A stretch of DNA of 64,000 bases from Planctomycetota bacterium (lineage in GTDB: Bacteria; Planctomycetota; PLA2), in contig JAJFFH010000037.1 of NCBI GenBank assembly GCA_021776735.1, positions 62,001 to 126,000 of the forward strand, in the 5' to 3' direction. Position 1 is the first letter of the stretch. Every line of letters starts with the position of its first letter. Of the stretch, positions 48,680 to 56,817 are shown one piece after another. Both the position numbers and the translations under genes were made by a program. The notes under the pieces were generated by a model, which ran no database searches, had not been told where the DNA came from, and saw nothing but the letters and a program-made list of their open reading frames with translations.

Positions 48680-48795
48680 GTGTGCCTCCCCCAATGATAA
48701 CGAAAACCGGCGCTCACTGGTCTGCCCCCGGGCCCCTCGATTCTTTTCAGTTGGGCTACCGAAACCGCTTCGGTCTGTCCGTGTTTGAGCAGGAC

Positions 48796-49830
48796 ATGAA
48801 CCGTGTGCTTGTCTCTCTCGCCTTGCTCGTGGCCACGACGTTTAGTCAGGACAACCGGGCCGATCCGAAGAACGCGGTCGAGTCCGCATTTCTTGCGCGG
48901 GACAAGAACGGCGACGGGAGGTTGACCCAGGCCGAGTTCGGCGAGTCGGGGCTGTTTCAGCGACTCGACCAGAACGACGACGGCTTCGTCACGCGCAAGG
49001 AGGCGCACGCGTTCTATGCCGGGCGCAGCGGCCGCCGGCACCGTAGAGCGAAGACTCCGGCCGGCTCCGGGACAATCCGGATCAATCGCGACATCTCGTA
49101 CTCACGCGTGAAAGGCGTCGACAGGAAACTGCTCAGTCTCGATCTCTACGCACCCAAGAGCAAGGGGCCGCATCCGGTCATGGTCATGGTCCACGGCGGC
49201 GGATGGAGCGTCGGCGACAAGGCGCACAAGAGCATGACACAAGACAAGGTGCCGCACTTCACGGGGGCCGGCTACGTCTACATCTCGATCAACTACCGGC
49301 TGTCGCCGGCCGTTGTGCATCCAGTTCATGCGCAGGACGTGGCTTGCGCGCTCGCGTGGGTGCACGACAACGTGACGCGCTACGGCGGCACCCCCGACCG
49401 CATCTTCATCATGGGCCATTCTGCGGGCGCGCATCTCGTGGCGCTCGTCGCGACGGACGCCCGCTATCTGCACGCCAACCGAGAACCGCTCGCGATTCTC
49501 AAGGGCGCCGTACTCCTGGACTCCGCGGCCTACAACATTCCGCGACTCCTCGGCGGCCTGGGCGGGCCGAAGACCGTGGCCCTGTACAAGAACGCCTTCG
49601 GCTCCGATCCGAAGGCGTGGCGCGGAGCGTCGCCCCTGTTTCACGTCGCCCCCAAAAAGCACGTCCCGCCGTTCCTGATCTTTCACACCCAACGCGAGAC
49701 CGCCGCCTCGATTTCGCGCGAGTTCGCCAAGGCGCTGTCGAAGGCCGGCGTCCCCGCGCGAACGGTCAATGCACCGGACCGCGATCACGGCGGCATGAAC
49801 CGCTGCATCGGCAAGAAGAACGACCCCTAG
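48796..49830 (+). CDS. Exported EF-hand-containing alpha/beta hydrolase (carboxylesterase-like)
   Basis: 344 residues from ATG 48796, which begins a signal peptide (MNRVLVSLALLVATTFSQ). Two EF-hand loops follow: DKNGDGRLTQAE and DQNDDGFVTRKE (about 35-70). The hydrolase domain has the oxyanion segment HGGGWSVGDKA, the nucleophile elbow GHSAGAH (Ser) and a C-terminal His in DRDHGGMN; this fits the carboxylesterase/lipase family with HGGG. EF-hands with alpha/beta hydrolases are frequent in Planctomycetota exported enzymes and suggest calcium-dependent stability. Its stop TAG overlaps the convergent stop of the next gene. Confidence 0.88.
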   Translation: MNRVLVSLALLVATTFSQDNRADPKNAVESAFLARDKNGDGRLTQAEFGESGLFQRLDQNDDGFVTRKEAHAFYAGRSGRRHRRAKTPAGSGTIRINRDISYSRVKGVDRKLLSLDLYAPKSKGPHPVMVMVHGGGWSVGDKAHKSMTQDKVPHFTGAGYVYISINYRLSPAVVHPVHAQDVACALAWVHDNVTRYGGTPDRIFIMGHSAGAHLVALVATDARYLHANREPLAILKGAVLLDSAAYNIPRLLGGLGGPKTVALYKNAFGSDPKAWRGASPLFHVAPKKHVPPFLIFHTQRETAASISREFAKALSKAGVPARTVNAPDRDHGGMNRCIGKKNDP

Positions 49831-50444
49831 TTCTGTCCGCCCTCTTCGCCGTAAATCCGTTCCATGTCCGGCAGCTCCGTACAGTAATAGTGCACCCAGA
49901 TGTACGCGTGCGTAAAGCCCGCCGAGATCAGCGCGGCGCGGGAACTCCACCACAGTCCCGGCAGCCACATCAGCAGCATCGCGTAGGTGTACATCCCGTT
50001 GCGCGTGAAGCGGAAGATTCCCTGGCTTACGAGGGGCGCGCCGCGATACGCCGTGTCGAAGTGGTCGATCCCGACGGCACGCCGGAACGTGAAGTAGCGC
50101 GCGACCGAGTACAGCGCGAACCCGGCGGGCAGCGCGACAAGACCTGCGAGCCATCGAAGGTCGGCCGCCATCGTGTCGGCGGTGACGACCGCAAGGCCGA
50201 CCATCGTGACGAAGCGCGCGCCGCCCCACGCCGCAAACCCGAACCCAAACGCGCGAAACCCGGGACGCGGGCGGACATCGAACAGTTGCGCGCGCCAGCA
50301 GTACCAGACAAACACCTGATGCCCGACCGGCGCGGCCAGCGACGCCCAGAACCACGCCGGGGCGACCGTCGCGCGGCCCAACCACGCGGCGACCGCAAGC
50401 AACCCGCCCAGCGCGACGAGGTGGATTCCCTGGCGCTCGAACAT
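49827..50444 (-). CDS. Isoprenylcysteine/phospholipid methyltransferase-like membrane protein
   Basis: 205 residues with four or five hydrophobic segments (for example LVALGGLLAVAAWLG, WFWASLAAPVGHQVFVWYC, FVTMVGLAVVTADTM, WLAGLVALPAGFALYSVARYF). The C-terminal region TRNGMYTYAMLLMWLPGLWW and HYYCTELPDMERIYG contains the R/E and ...E.PD....YG pattern of the ICMT/PEMT group, where these residues bind S-adenosylmethionine and the substrate. It probably methylates a lipid or membrane small molecule. The gene runs against the EF-hand hydrolase gene and shares the four bases CTAG at the stops. Confidence 0.78.
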   Translation of the reverse strand: MFERQGIHLVALGGLLAVAAWLGRATVAPAWFWASLAAPVGHQVFVWYCWRAQLFDVRPRPGFRAFGFGFAAWGGARFVTMVGLAVVTADTMAADLRWLAGLVALPAGFALYSVARYFTFRRAVGIDHFDTAYRGAPLVSQGIFRFTRNGMYTYAMLLMWLPGLWWSSRAALISAGFTHAYIWVHYYCTELPDMERIYGEEGGQN

Positions 50445-50455
50445 GCGCGCTCATC

Positions 50456-50914
50456 CTACCGATCCGGACGCAACGACCGCTCCATGAACTCGAGGTCCTC
50501 GTCGGCGCCCGGCTGCGGCTGCCCTTCAAACGGCACAAACCCGAGCTTGCCGTACACATGCTTCGCCCGCGCGTTGTACCGCGCAACGTCGAGCCACAGC
50601 CGCGTGCGCGGAAAGTGAACCTCGCAATAGCGAACGACCTCGCCCAGCACGACCTGCCCGATGCCCCGGTCGCGCCGCGCCACGACGATGCGCCGCAACT
50701 CAACGCTGACCCCGTCCGGATCGAGCACGAGAATCAGGAACCCGACGAGTTCGCCACCGTCGTCGATCGAGAGATACGTCACGTGATCGAGCGCAAGCAG
50801 GCGCACGTGCTCTGCAAGCGGGTAGGTGCCGACGAAAGGCGACGCCTCGGATTCGGTCTCGAACGCCGTGAACCGGGACAACTCTTCGAGCCGCGACGCC
50901 CGCACCACAATCAT
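50456..50914 (-). CDS. GNAT-family N-acetyltransferase
   Basis: 152 residues. The GNAT core is clear: VGFLILVLDPDGVSVELRRIVVARRDRGIGQVVLGEVVRYC (the R-x2-G-x-G acetyl-CoA loop is RDRGIG), then LWLDVARYNARAKHVYGKLGFVPFEGQP, ending in the family's K-LGF motif. The N-terminus is not distinctive, so the substrate is unknown. It lies 11 bp upstream of the membrane methyltransferase gene (50444 start), so the two may be co-transcribed. Confidence 0.92.
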   Translation of the reverse strand: MIVVRASRLEELSRFTAFETESEASPFVGTYPLAEHVRLLALDHVTYLSIDDGGELVGFLILVLDPDGVSVELRRIVVARRDRGIGQVVLGEVVRYCEVHFPRTRLWLDVARYNARAKHVYGKLGFVPFEGQPQPGADEDLEFMERSLRPDR

Positions 50915-50943
50915 TCAGTGATCGTAGCGCCTCCCGGGCGAAA

Positions 50944-50960
50944 GCAAACGGACGGCGATG
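50944..50960 (+). repeat. Dispersed repeat copy, intergenic
   Basis: Perfect copy in the divergent gap between the GNAT and phosphotransferase genes. Confidence 0.95.
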
Positions 50961-50994
50961 CATTGCCCGCGCGGGTCGCTACACTTCGGGCACA

Positions 50995-51783
50995 ATGAAC
51001 AGGCCCCCTCCGGTCCGGGTTCTGCGGGCGTTTGGAATCGCCAGCGCACCGACGCGCCTGGCCGGAGGCCGAGGCCGGACCTGGCGCGCCGGCGACATCG
51101 TGCTGAAGCCGTGCGACGACCAGGAAGAATGGCGCTGGCTCGCCGAACACCTTCCCACGGTGACGCAGGATGGCTTTCGCCTGGCGGAGCGGCTGAAGAC
51201 CCAAGACGGCCGCTGGGACGTCGAGGGCTGGTGCGCGCAGACCGTTCTCTCCGGCAGCCACCCTACCGGCGACCACTGGGCCGAGGTGCTCGCGGCATGC
51301 GATCGCTTCCACCGAGCGGCCCGAATACTGCCGCGGCCGCCGTCTCTTCATGCTCGCACCGACCCCTGGAGCGTCGGCGACCGGACGGCGTGGGGCGAAG
51401 CCACCGTGCCGGATCATCCGCTGGTCCGGACGCTGGCAAATGCGCGGCGCATGCTCGACCTTCCACCGCAGTTCGTGCACGGTGACATGACGAACAATGT
51501 GCTCTTCGATTCCGGTACGCCCGGAATCATCGACATCGCGCCGTACTGGCGTCCGGCCGGGTTCGCCAACGCCATCGTCGTGGCGGACGCAATGTGCTGG
51601 CACGCCGCCGATCCGTCCATGCTGCTCGATGTCGTCGCCCATCTGCGGGAGTTTCCGCAACTGCTCGTGCGCGCGCTGCTCTACCGGATGACGACAACCA
51701 TCGAGTCCGCCGCGAAAGCCGTGGACCTGGATGGGTACCGGTCCGCCGTGGATTGGACGCTCCGCCTGGCGGAGGATCGCTAG
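50995..51783 (+). CDS. Phosphotransferase of the aminoglycoside-phosphotransferase fold
   Basis: 262 residues from ATG 50995. The catalytic loop is VHGDMTNNVLF (His-Gly-Asp), followed by the Mg2+-binding IIDIAPYWRP (DFG-equivalent Asp) and AHLREF. The N-terminal lobe has TWRAGDIVLKPC, with the ATP-binding Lys. This is the minimal APH/choline-kinase fold used for small molecules such as antibiotics, thiamine or amino acids. No neighbouring gene points to a substrate. A dispersed-repeat copy (50944-50960) lies 34 bp upstream in the same orientation as the gene. Confidence 0.87.
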   Translation: MNRPPPVRVLRAFGIASAPTRLAGGRGRTWRAGDIVLKPCDDQEEWRWLAEHLPTVTQDGFRLAERLKTQDGRWDVEGWCAQTVLSGSHPTGDHWAEVLAACDRFHRAARILPRPPSLHARTDPWSVGDRTAWGEATVPDHPLVRTLANARRMLDLPPQFVHGDMTNNVLFDSGTPGIIDIAPYWRPAGFANAIVVADAMCWHAADPSMLLDVVAHLREFPQLLVRALLYRMTTTIESAAKAVDLDGYRSAVDWTLRLAEDR

Positions 51784-51793
51784 GGCTCGAGAG

Positions 51794-52213
51794 TCACGAC
51801 GTCTCGCAGCGTCGCTTGAGGCCCCTGTTTTCCTGCTTCAGGGATCGACGGATGGACGCGCGCATGAACGGCCAGAGCAAGCGGGCGACAAGACCGGACA
51901 ATTCGACGCGCAGCAGACTCTTCGTGCCCGTTTCGGTGGCACTCAGCTCATGGGTGGCGCGCATTTGGATGCCTCGGATCCGGGTCTCCCAGGTGAAACA
52001 TTCGCCGGGACGGAACTCGCTCACGGACCAACGGGCTTCGGGAAGTCCCGGCTGCTTGATCAAGGCGACGCTGTCTATTCCAAACGGCCCTTGATCCACA
52101 CGCTGGACCGACTTCACGGTCGGCGCCCATTCGGGCCAACGCTCGACGTCCGCGGTTACTTCCCAGACGACCTGCGGTGTCGCGTGAATGTGAATGACAT
52201 TTTCCAGCTTCAT
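51794..52213 (-). CDS. SRPBCC (Bet v1/polyketide-cyclase-like) protein
   Basis: 139 residues from ATG 52213; the long open frame upstream is a shadow of senA. The START/SRPBCC pattern is clear: MKLENVIHIHATPQVVWEVTADVERWPEWAPTVKSV, the long beta hairpin region with VALIKQPGLPEARWSV and ATHELSATETGTKSLLRVELSGL, then a C-terminal helix (RASIRRSLKQENRGLKRR). Such proteins bind hydrophobic ligands or act as simple enzymes. It is encoded 17 bp after the stop of senA on the same strand, so it may belong to the same unit. Confidence 0.87.
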   Translation of the reverse strand: MKLENVIHIHATPQVVWEVTADVERWPEWAPTVKSVQRVDQGPFGIDSVALIKQPGLPEARWSVSEFRPGECFTWETRIRGIQMRATHELSATETGTKSLLRVELSGLVARLLWPFMRASIRRSLKQENRGLKRRCETS

Positions 52214-52230
52214 GAAGGCACCGTGGCCGC

Positions 52231-53523
52231 TCAACGTGCGCAGGTGCGGAAGCTGACGTAGACGTCGCGGCGGTCGGGCAGATACGACTGGCGATAGCTG
52301 TTGCGGATCAGGCACGACGAGGTCGCACACGAGCCGCCCTTGGCGACCTTGTGATCGCCGAACTGCAGCGTGGACATGAACGGGTACATGTCGACCTTGA
52401 AACCGTCGTACGGCAGGAACTGGGTCGAGGTCCATTCCCAGGCGGTACCCAGCATCTGCACGCAGCCCTCCGGCGTTGCGCCGCCGGACAACGCGTGGAC
52501 CGGCGCGCGGCCGAGCAGCGTGCCGTCCATGTCAACGCACTCGCGGTCCGCCTCGTCCATGTCGTCGCCCCAGGGATATCGCCGTCCGTCCGCTCCCCTC
52601 GCGGTGGCTTCCCATTCCGCTTCGGTCGGTAACCGCCGGCCCGCCCAATTGCAGAAGGCCTCGGCTTCCCAGTAGCTCACGTGCATGACGGGAGCATCGG
52701 GGGCAAGGTCGGCCCACTGGTCGAACCAGCGCGACTGCCAACGGTCGTCGTCCGCGCGGCGCCAATAGAGCGGGTGCTTCGTCCTCGACTCGCGGAGCCA
52801 GCACGCGCCGGTGTAGCTCCAGGCGTCGGTGTTCTCATAGCCGCCCGCCTCGACGAACGCGAGGAACTCGCGGTTGGAAACGAGCGTGCGCGAGATCGCG
52901 AAGGGCTCCAGCTCGGTCTGATAGCCGGGCATTTCCGCGTCGAACGCAAACCCGCGGCCCGCGAAGTGCTCGGAATCCGCGGGCATGCCCAACGGATAGC
53001 GGCCGCCCGGGATCACAGCGTCGCCCGTGGCAAGCTCCGGGCCGGCGGGCGCAACAAGCTCCGCGGCGGACGGCGGCGGCGGATACCCGAGGGTTTGCCG
53101 GCACCAGACCAGCGACTCCAGGTGCATGTTCTGGTGGCACACGGAATAGCGCGCGAGGTAGTGCTCTCGCGGCGACAGGTCGTGCGTTTCGATCCAGTCG
53201 CGCGTCTCGTTGAGAACCGTCGCGTAGTAGTCCCACGCCGCCTGCCGGTCCGGCACCTCGCCCGAGCGCCAGCGCACGCGGTGCGGGATTTGAAACGAAT
53301 CCCAGACCGCGTCGGAGCCGGGCATGCGCGGCTCGCCGGAACCGACCACGCGCAGGAAAAAGTACTCGGTAAAAAACGCCGCGTGGCCGAGCTCCCACAC
53401 GGGCGGGTTGATCCCGGGCTCGTACGGCACCGCGAGTTGGGCCTCGTCGAGGCTCGTGATCAGCTCGCGCGTCCGCTGATCGGTCCGGTTGAGTTCGGCG
53501 AGAAGTTCGGCTTTCGTGTTCAT
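52231..53523 (-). CDS. senA: SenA, selenoneine synthase (EgtB-like nonheme iron enzyme)
   Basis: 430 residues. Like EgtB it combines an N-terminal DinB-type four-helix domain with a C-terminal FGE-sulfatase fold. The iron-binding His triad region is conserved: His47 in VWELGHAAFFTEY and the H130-x3-H134-x-E136 motif (HQNMHLESLVW). The FGE part has SYWEAEAFCNWAGRRLPTEAEWEATARG and CVQMLGTAWEWTSTQFLPYDGF, ending RNSYRQSYLPDRRDVYVSFRTCAR. Its ATG overlaps the stop of the SenB gene (53520-53523), and SenB supplies the seleno-glucose. SenA then couples it to hercynine, so together they make selenoneine. The order senB-senA in one operon matches described sen clusters. Confidence 0.85.
   Translation of the reverse strand: MNTKAELLAELNRTDQRTRELITSLDEAQLAVPYEPGINPPVWELGHAAFFTEYFFLRVVGSGEPRMPGSDAVWDSFQIPHRVRWRSGEVPDRQAAWDYYATVLNETRDWIETHDLSPREHYLARYSVCHQNMHLESLVWCRQTLGYPPPPSAAELVAPAGPELATGDAVIPGGRYPLGMPADSEHFAGRGFAFDAEMPGYQTELEPFAISRTLVSNREFLAFVEAGGYENTDAWSYTGACWLRESRTKHPLYWRRADDDRWQSRWFDQWADLAPDAPVMHVSYWEAEAFCNWAGRRLPTEAEWEATARGADGRRYPWGDDMDEADRECVDMDGTLLGRAPVHALSGGATPEGCVQMLGTAWEWTSTQFLPYDGFKVDMYPFMSTLQFGDHKVAKGGSCATSSCLIRNSYRQSYLPDRRDVYVSFRTCAR
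52577..52593 (-). repeat. Near-match to the dispersed repeat in senA
   Basis: GCGGACGGACGGCGATA, two differences from the consensus. It encodes DGRRY, which is normal for this enzyme family, so it may be chance or an adapted copy. Confidence 0.4.
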
Positions 53524-54524
53524 CGGTTCACGTCACGCAAGAGTGATCGGTCCGGTGTCTCGTTCAGCTCCGCGACCAGACTACGCCAGGCCTCGCGTTC
53601 GCGCTCCGGAGCAAACTGCGCCGCGGTGCGCGCCGTCCAGGCGTGCAGCTCGGCCAGGAACGCGGCGTCGGATTCCGCGCGTGTCATCAGGTCCGCAAGC
53701 TGCCCGGTGGCGCCCGCATCGAAGAGCCCGGGGTAGTCGTCGCCGAGAAGGGCGAGGGCGGCGTCGTTGCGGGCCGCGAGAACGGGCGTACCAACGACCA
53801 CGGATTCGCCGATGGCGCGCGCGCCCCCCTCGTGAAACGACGACACGACCGAGAGGGTGCTCGTCGCGAGGGTCCGCGAGACCGCGGCGGGCGCAATCTC
53901 GCCGAGCCACTCATAGCGCGGACTCTCGTCCCGCTCTTGCTCGACAAGCGAACGATACCGCTCCTCGATAACCGCGCCCATATGCAGCACGCGAATTCGC
54001 GAAGCCTCCGGAAGAAGCCTCGCAGCCGCGGCCGCCCGCAGAGGGTCCTTGACCTCGCGCAGATGGGCGACGACGCAGATATCAAACGCTCCGGAAGCCA
54101 CCGGCGCTTCCGCCATGTCGGACGCATCGACCTCGCCCGCGGCCTGCACGATGACCCGCAGCTTCGCGCGCGCAACAGCCGGCACCCGCGCGCGGACGCG
54201 CTCCTGCAATCCCACAATCCAGTCGGAAGTGCGTATCGACGCGATCGCGTCCGGGCCGGGCTCCGGATACACGTCCGTACCCGTCAGCACCACGACGATC
54301 CGCGTCCGCGGCAACGTCCGCCTCACCGCCGCAATCGCCGCACAACTCTTCACCGCATGCAGCGCGACCAGGACGTCGGGCGCCCCGGAAACGTCGGGCG
54401 CGTACGACTCCGCCACCTCGGTGTCATGCCCGAGTGCGCGCAGCAATCGCGCAAACTGATCCGCCGTGCTGCGATTCCCCGTCCGAACGCGCCCCTGCAC
54501 GGGCGTAAGAATGAGAAATTTCAT
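53520..54524 (-). CDS. senB: SenB, selenosugar synthase (glycosyltransferase family 4-like)
   Basis: 334 residues from ATG 54524, chosen because it opens the family's MKFLILTPVQGRVRTGNRSTADQFARLL; upstream frame is not protein-like. The GT-B fold is recognisable: N-terminal PDVLVALHAVKSCAAIAAVRR and VVVLTGTDVYPEPGPDAIASIRTSDWIVGLQERV. The second Rossmann half has FDICVVAHLREVKDPLRAAAAARLLP, RYEWLGEIAPAAVSRTLATSTLSVVSSFHEGGARAIGESVVVGTPVLA and LLGDDYPGLFDAGATGQLADLM. These phrases match SenB, which makes a seleno-glucose from selenophosphate and UDP-sugar. It is co-translated with senA. The third gene, the selenophosphate synthetase senC/selD, is not in the window. Confidence 0.88.
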   Translation of the reverse strand: MKFLILTPVQGRVRTGNRSTADQFARLLRALGHDTEVAESYAPDVSGAPDVLVALHAVKSCAAIAAVRRTLPRTRIVVVLTGTDVYPEPGPDAIASIRTSDWIVGLQERVRARVPAVARAKLRVIVQAAGEVDASDMAEAPVASGAFDICVVAHLREVKDPLRAAAAARLLPEASRIRVLHMGAVIEERYRSLVEQERDESPRYEWLGEIAPAAVSRTLATSTLSVVSSFHEGGARAIGESVVVGTPVLAARNDAALALLGDDYPGLFDAGATGQLADLMTRAESDAAFLAELHAWTARTAAQFAPEREREAWRSLVAELNETPDRSLLRDVNR

Positions 54525-54604
54525 GGGACGGCGGATGTGCCCCCGCCAGACCCAAGAGCGCGGGGCGCCCCATGTTACCAACCGAAACGGCCGAGCAGAC
54601 GTAA

Positions 54605-54621
54605 GCAAACGGACGGCGATG
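54605..54621 (+). repeat. Dispersed repeat copy, first of an inverted pair
   Basis: Perfect copy; pairs with 54637-54650. Confidence 0.95.
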
Positions 54622-54636
54622 CCCGTCATTCAAGCG

Positions 54637-54650
54637 CATCGCCGTCCGTC
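54637..54650 (-). repeat. Dispersed repeat copy, second of an inverted pair
   Basis: GACGGACGGCGATG on the minus strand; the GCAA end is separated by two extra bases. Confidence 0.9.
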
Positions 54651-54723
54651 CTTGTTTGGCGGGGTTCTGCCCGCCCCCCGGCTCATACTAAGAAAACGTC
54701 GGCGGCGACGTTTTCATGGGTTT

Positions 54724-55089
54724 TCAGCCGATGTACTTGCGCAGAGCATCCTCAAGATGATTCGAGAGAATGATTTCGATGCTCTTCTCCGTCTCCTCGA
54801 GGAACTGCACGATGTCGCGCATCTTGCGCTTGTTCTTGTGGTGCAGGCGAACCTTGCGCATGACCTTGAGCAGTTCGTCGATCTCGAAGACCTCCGGATG
54901 CGCGTCGCGCGACAGGGAGATTGTCAGCTTCTCGCCGTTCATCTCGAGGCGCGTGCCATTATCGGACGGCGAGAGGTCGACGCTGGGCGTCACCCTCGTC
55001 TTCTTCTTGCTCGGCGTCGTGGCCTTCGTGTTCTGGGATTTCTTGGTCGCCGCCCGTCGGCGCGACGTGGATTTGCTGCGCGTGGCCAT
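54724..55089 (-). CDS. Small protein with a basic, low-complexity N-terminus
   Basis: 121 residues from ATG 55089 (a GTG/ATG further upstream is possible). The first 35 residues are Lys/Arg/Ser/Thr-rich (MATRSKSTSRRRAATKKSQNTKATTPSKKKTR), which could bind nucleic acid or be disordered. The rest (about 45-121) is a small alpha/beta domain: RLEMNGEKLTISLSRDAHPEVFEIDELLKVMRKVRLHHKNKRKMRDIVQFLEETEKSIEIILSNHLEDALRKYIG. No family recognised. It is followed by a repeat hairpin and then senB. Confidence 0.75.
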   Translation of the reverse strand: MATRSKSTSRRRAATKKSQNTKATTPSKKKTRVTPSVDLSPSDNGTRLEMNGEKLTISLSRDAHPEVFEIDELLKVMRKVRLHHKNKRKMRDIVQFLEETEKSIEIILSNHLEDALRKYIG

Positions 55090-55206
55090 GCCTGTCTTTT
55101 CGGCGTGATCGCCCCCCCAAGACAAGGCGGAACAGCGCTTCCGACACCGCGACGGGCGTCTCGTTTCGAGACACCGGGCGAGAGCGCCAAAAACCGCGGG
55201 CGAACG

Positions 55207-56664
55207 CTACCGGATGGCCTTGTCGTAACGCTGCACGACCTGCAGCGACATCGCCATCAGTGCGGTCGAAACGACGCGGCCACCGTCGCCGCCCCAGGCG
55301 CCGGCGGGATCCCAAGAGCCCGCCGCGGCGCCCTTCTTGCGCTGGTGCGGCACGACGGCGTCCGCGAGTGCCGCGTTCCAGCGTTGCCACGCCTTGCCTC
55401 CGACGTGGTACAGGGCCATCGTGCCGATGAACCAGTAGTACATGTCGATCGTGCCGGCCGACTCGTCCCACTGGGGCTCGACGTCTAGGCACAGCCGCGT
55501 CCCCTTCGTGATTGACTCTGACTGGCGGGGTTTTTGTCCGCAGTGGATGCGCGTCAGGATGCCGGCGGCGGTCATCGCCTGGGATTTTTCCCCCGGGAAC
55601 CGGTCCTGCTTGCCCTCCGGCCGGGCGACCGAACCGCCGGGGAAGTTGTAGCCAACCTGCCCGTAGTTCGCGTCGGTCATCTTGTCGATCCAGTTGAGCG
55701 AGCCCTTGAGCGCGCGTTCGATCTCCTTGCGGTCGTTGTCCGTCACAAGGCCCGCAGCCAGCGCCGACTTGAGCGCCATCACGCACCACGACGTTACGGA
55801 TGTGTCGTTTTCGCCGCCGCGAGGCTCGTAGCGCCAGGCCATGTACGGATTGCGCGCCCTGAGCAGGAAGGCGAGGCCACGTTGCGCGGGCTTCTTGTAA
55901 CGCGGGTTCTTGGTGATGACGTACGCCTCGGACATCGCCAGCGTCGCCATCGCGTGGTTGTACATGAACGAATGGGTCGCGCGTGTACCGAAGCAGCCGT
56001 CCTCGTCCTGCGACGACGTGAGGTAGCGCAGCCCCATCCGAACCGTCTTGGCGTAGCGGTTGTCCGCCTTCGACGCGCGATCGCCGTGGCCCGCTCCCAA
56101 GAATGCCAGTAGCGCGAGCGAGGTGGCACCGACGTCGTGGAGCGCGCCCCCGCCCCCCCCTGCATTCTTCGCCCCGGCTTCGCCGTTATGCTTCATGAAC
56201 CCGTCGCAGTCCCACTTGCCGTCGCGATCGACGTCCTGGTGTCCGGCAAGCCATTTCAGCGCGGACTTGATCGCCTCTTCGCGCGCGGCGGCGGGGATCT
56301 CCTCCAACTTGCGGCGCGACCCCGTGCGTCGCTTTCGCGTCGGTTTTCTGACCCCTCCGGCACCGCCGGCGATCTCGACAACGATCTTTCCCGCGGGCTG
56401 CTGGAGCCGGCTCCAGCCCTTCTTGGCCTCTTCGAAGATCGCGACGGCTTTTGCGTAAGCGCGCTGGGAGCCATCGAGGTCGCCCTTCGCCCGCAGTAGA
56501 TCGCCGAGCTTGATCTGGGTCTCCATGGCCTTCTTGGCCAACGCGATCCGGGCCGCTTCGACGCCCCCCGCAATCGCCGCAGCGTCCTCGATCTTCTCCG
56601 GCTCCTCCGCCGGGGCCGGCACGGGCAAAGCGAAAACCAGCAGGACAAGGGCGATTTGGCGCAT
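55207..56664 (-). CDS. Exported alpha/alpha-toroid (squalene-cyclase/prenyltransferase-like repeat) protein, paralogue
   Basis: 485 residues from ATG 56664, with GGAGGAGG upstream. A signal peptide (MRQIALVLLVFALPVPAPAEE) leads to a helical, basic N-terminal region (about 25-120) and then terpenoid-cyclase-type repeats: AIKSALKWLAGHQDVDRDGKWDCDGFMKHN, TVRMGLRYLTSSQDEDGCFG, YNHAMATLAMSEAYVIT, AMTAAGILTRIHCGQ, ending AAAGSWDPAGAWGGDGGRVVSTALMAMSLQVV. The FMKH, YNHA, MYYW and AGSWDPxGxWG blocks are shared with the 39326-40687 protein, so these are paralogues. A G/C-tract (56146-56160) encodes the central Gly-run AGGGGGALHD. True cyclase Asp motifs are lacking. Role unknown. Confidence 0.85.
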   Translation of the reverse strand: MRQIALVLLVFALPVPAPAEEPEKIEDAAAIAGGVEAARIALAKKAMETQIKLGDLLRAKGDLDGSQRAYAKAVAIFEEAKKGWSRLQQPAGKIVVEIAGGAGGVRKPTRKRRTGSRRKLEEIPAAAREEAIKSALKWLAGHQDVDRDGKWDCDGFMKHNGEAGAKNAGGGGGALHDVGATSLALLAFLGAGHGDRASKADNRYAKTVRMGLRYLTSSQDEDGCFGTRATHSFMYNHAMATLAMSEAYVITKNPRYKKPAQRGLAFLLRARNPYMAWRYEPRGGENDTSVTSWCVMALKSALAAGLVTDNDRKEIERALKGSLNWIDKMTDANYGQVGYNFPGGSVARPEGKQDRFPGEKSQAMTAAGILTRIHCGQKPRQSESITKGTRLCLDVEPQWDESAGTIDMYYWFIGTMALYHVGGKAWQRWNAALADAVVPHQRKKGAAAGSWDPAGAWGGDGGRVVSTALMAMSLQVVQRYDKAIR

Positions 56665-56735
56665 GAAAAGGACCTCCTCCCCGGGTGCAACGAGAGGGCA
56701 GCACACCTAGTTCGAAAATACCGCCCGGATTATTA

Positions 56736-56780
56736 TTGAACGCGTTCAGATTACCGATACTATTATTTGAACGCGTTCAA
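56736..56780. promoter_or_regulatory. Two TetR-type operators in the divergent promoter region
   Basis: TTGAACGCGTTCA (56736-56748) and TTGAACGCGTTCAA (56767-56780) are two near-identical palindromes starting 31 bp apart, three DNA turns. They are the likely sites of the TetR protein of the same operon (57614-58288), and lie 38 bp or more before the ATG at 56818. Confidence 0.75.
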
Positions 56781-56817
56781 TTTCTGGACGTGCGACGAAA
56801 AAAAGGAGCGAGAGCCC

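Larger units (their letters stand above)
54605..54650. terminator. Hairpin built from two inverted dispersed-repeat copies
   Basis: The plus-strand copy (54605-54621) and the minus-strand copy (54637-54650) pair over 14 bp (54609-54622 with 54636-54649) around a 13-base loop. It lies between the end of the 54724-55089 gene and senB. It may stop leftward transcription, as inverted DNA-uptake sequences do in Neisseria. Confidence 0.65.
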
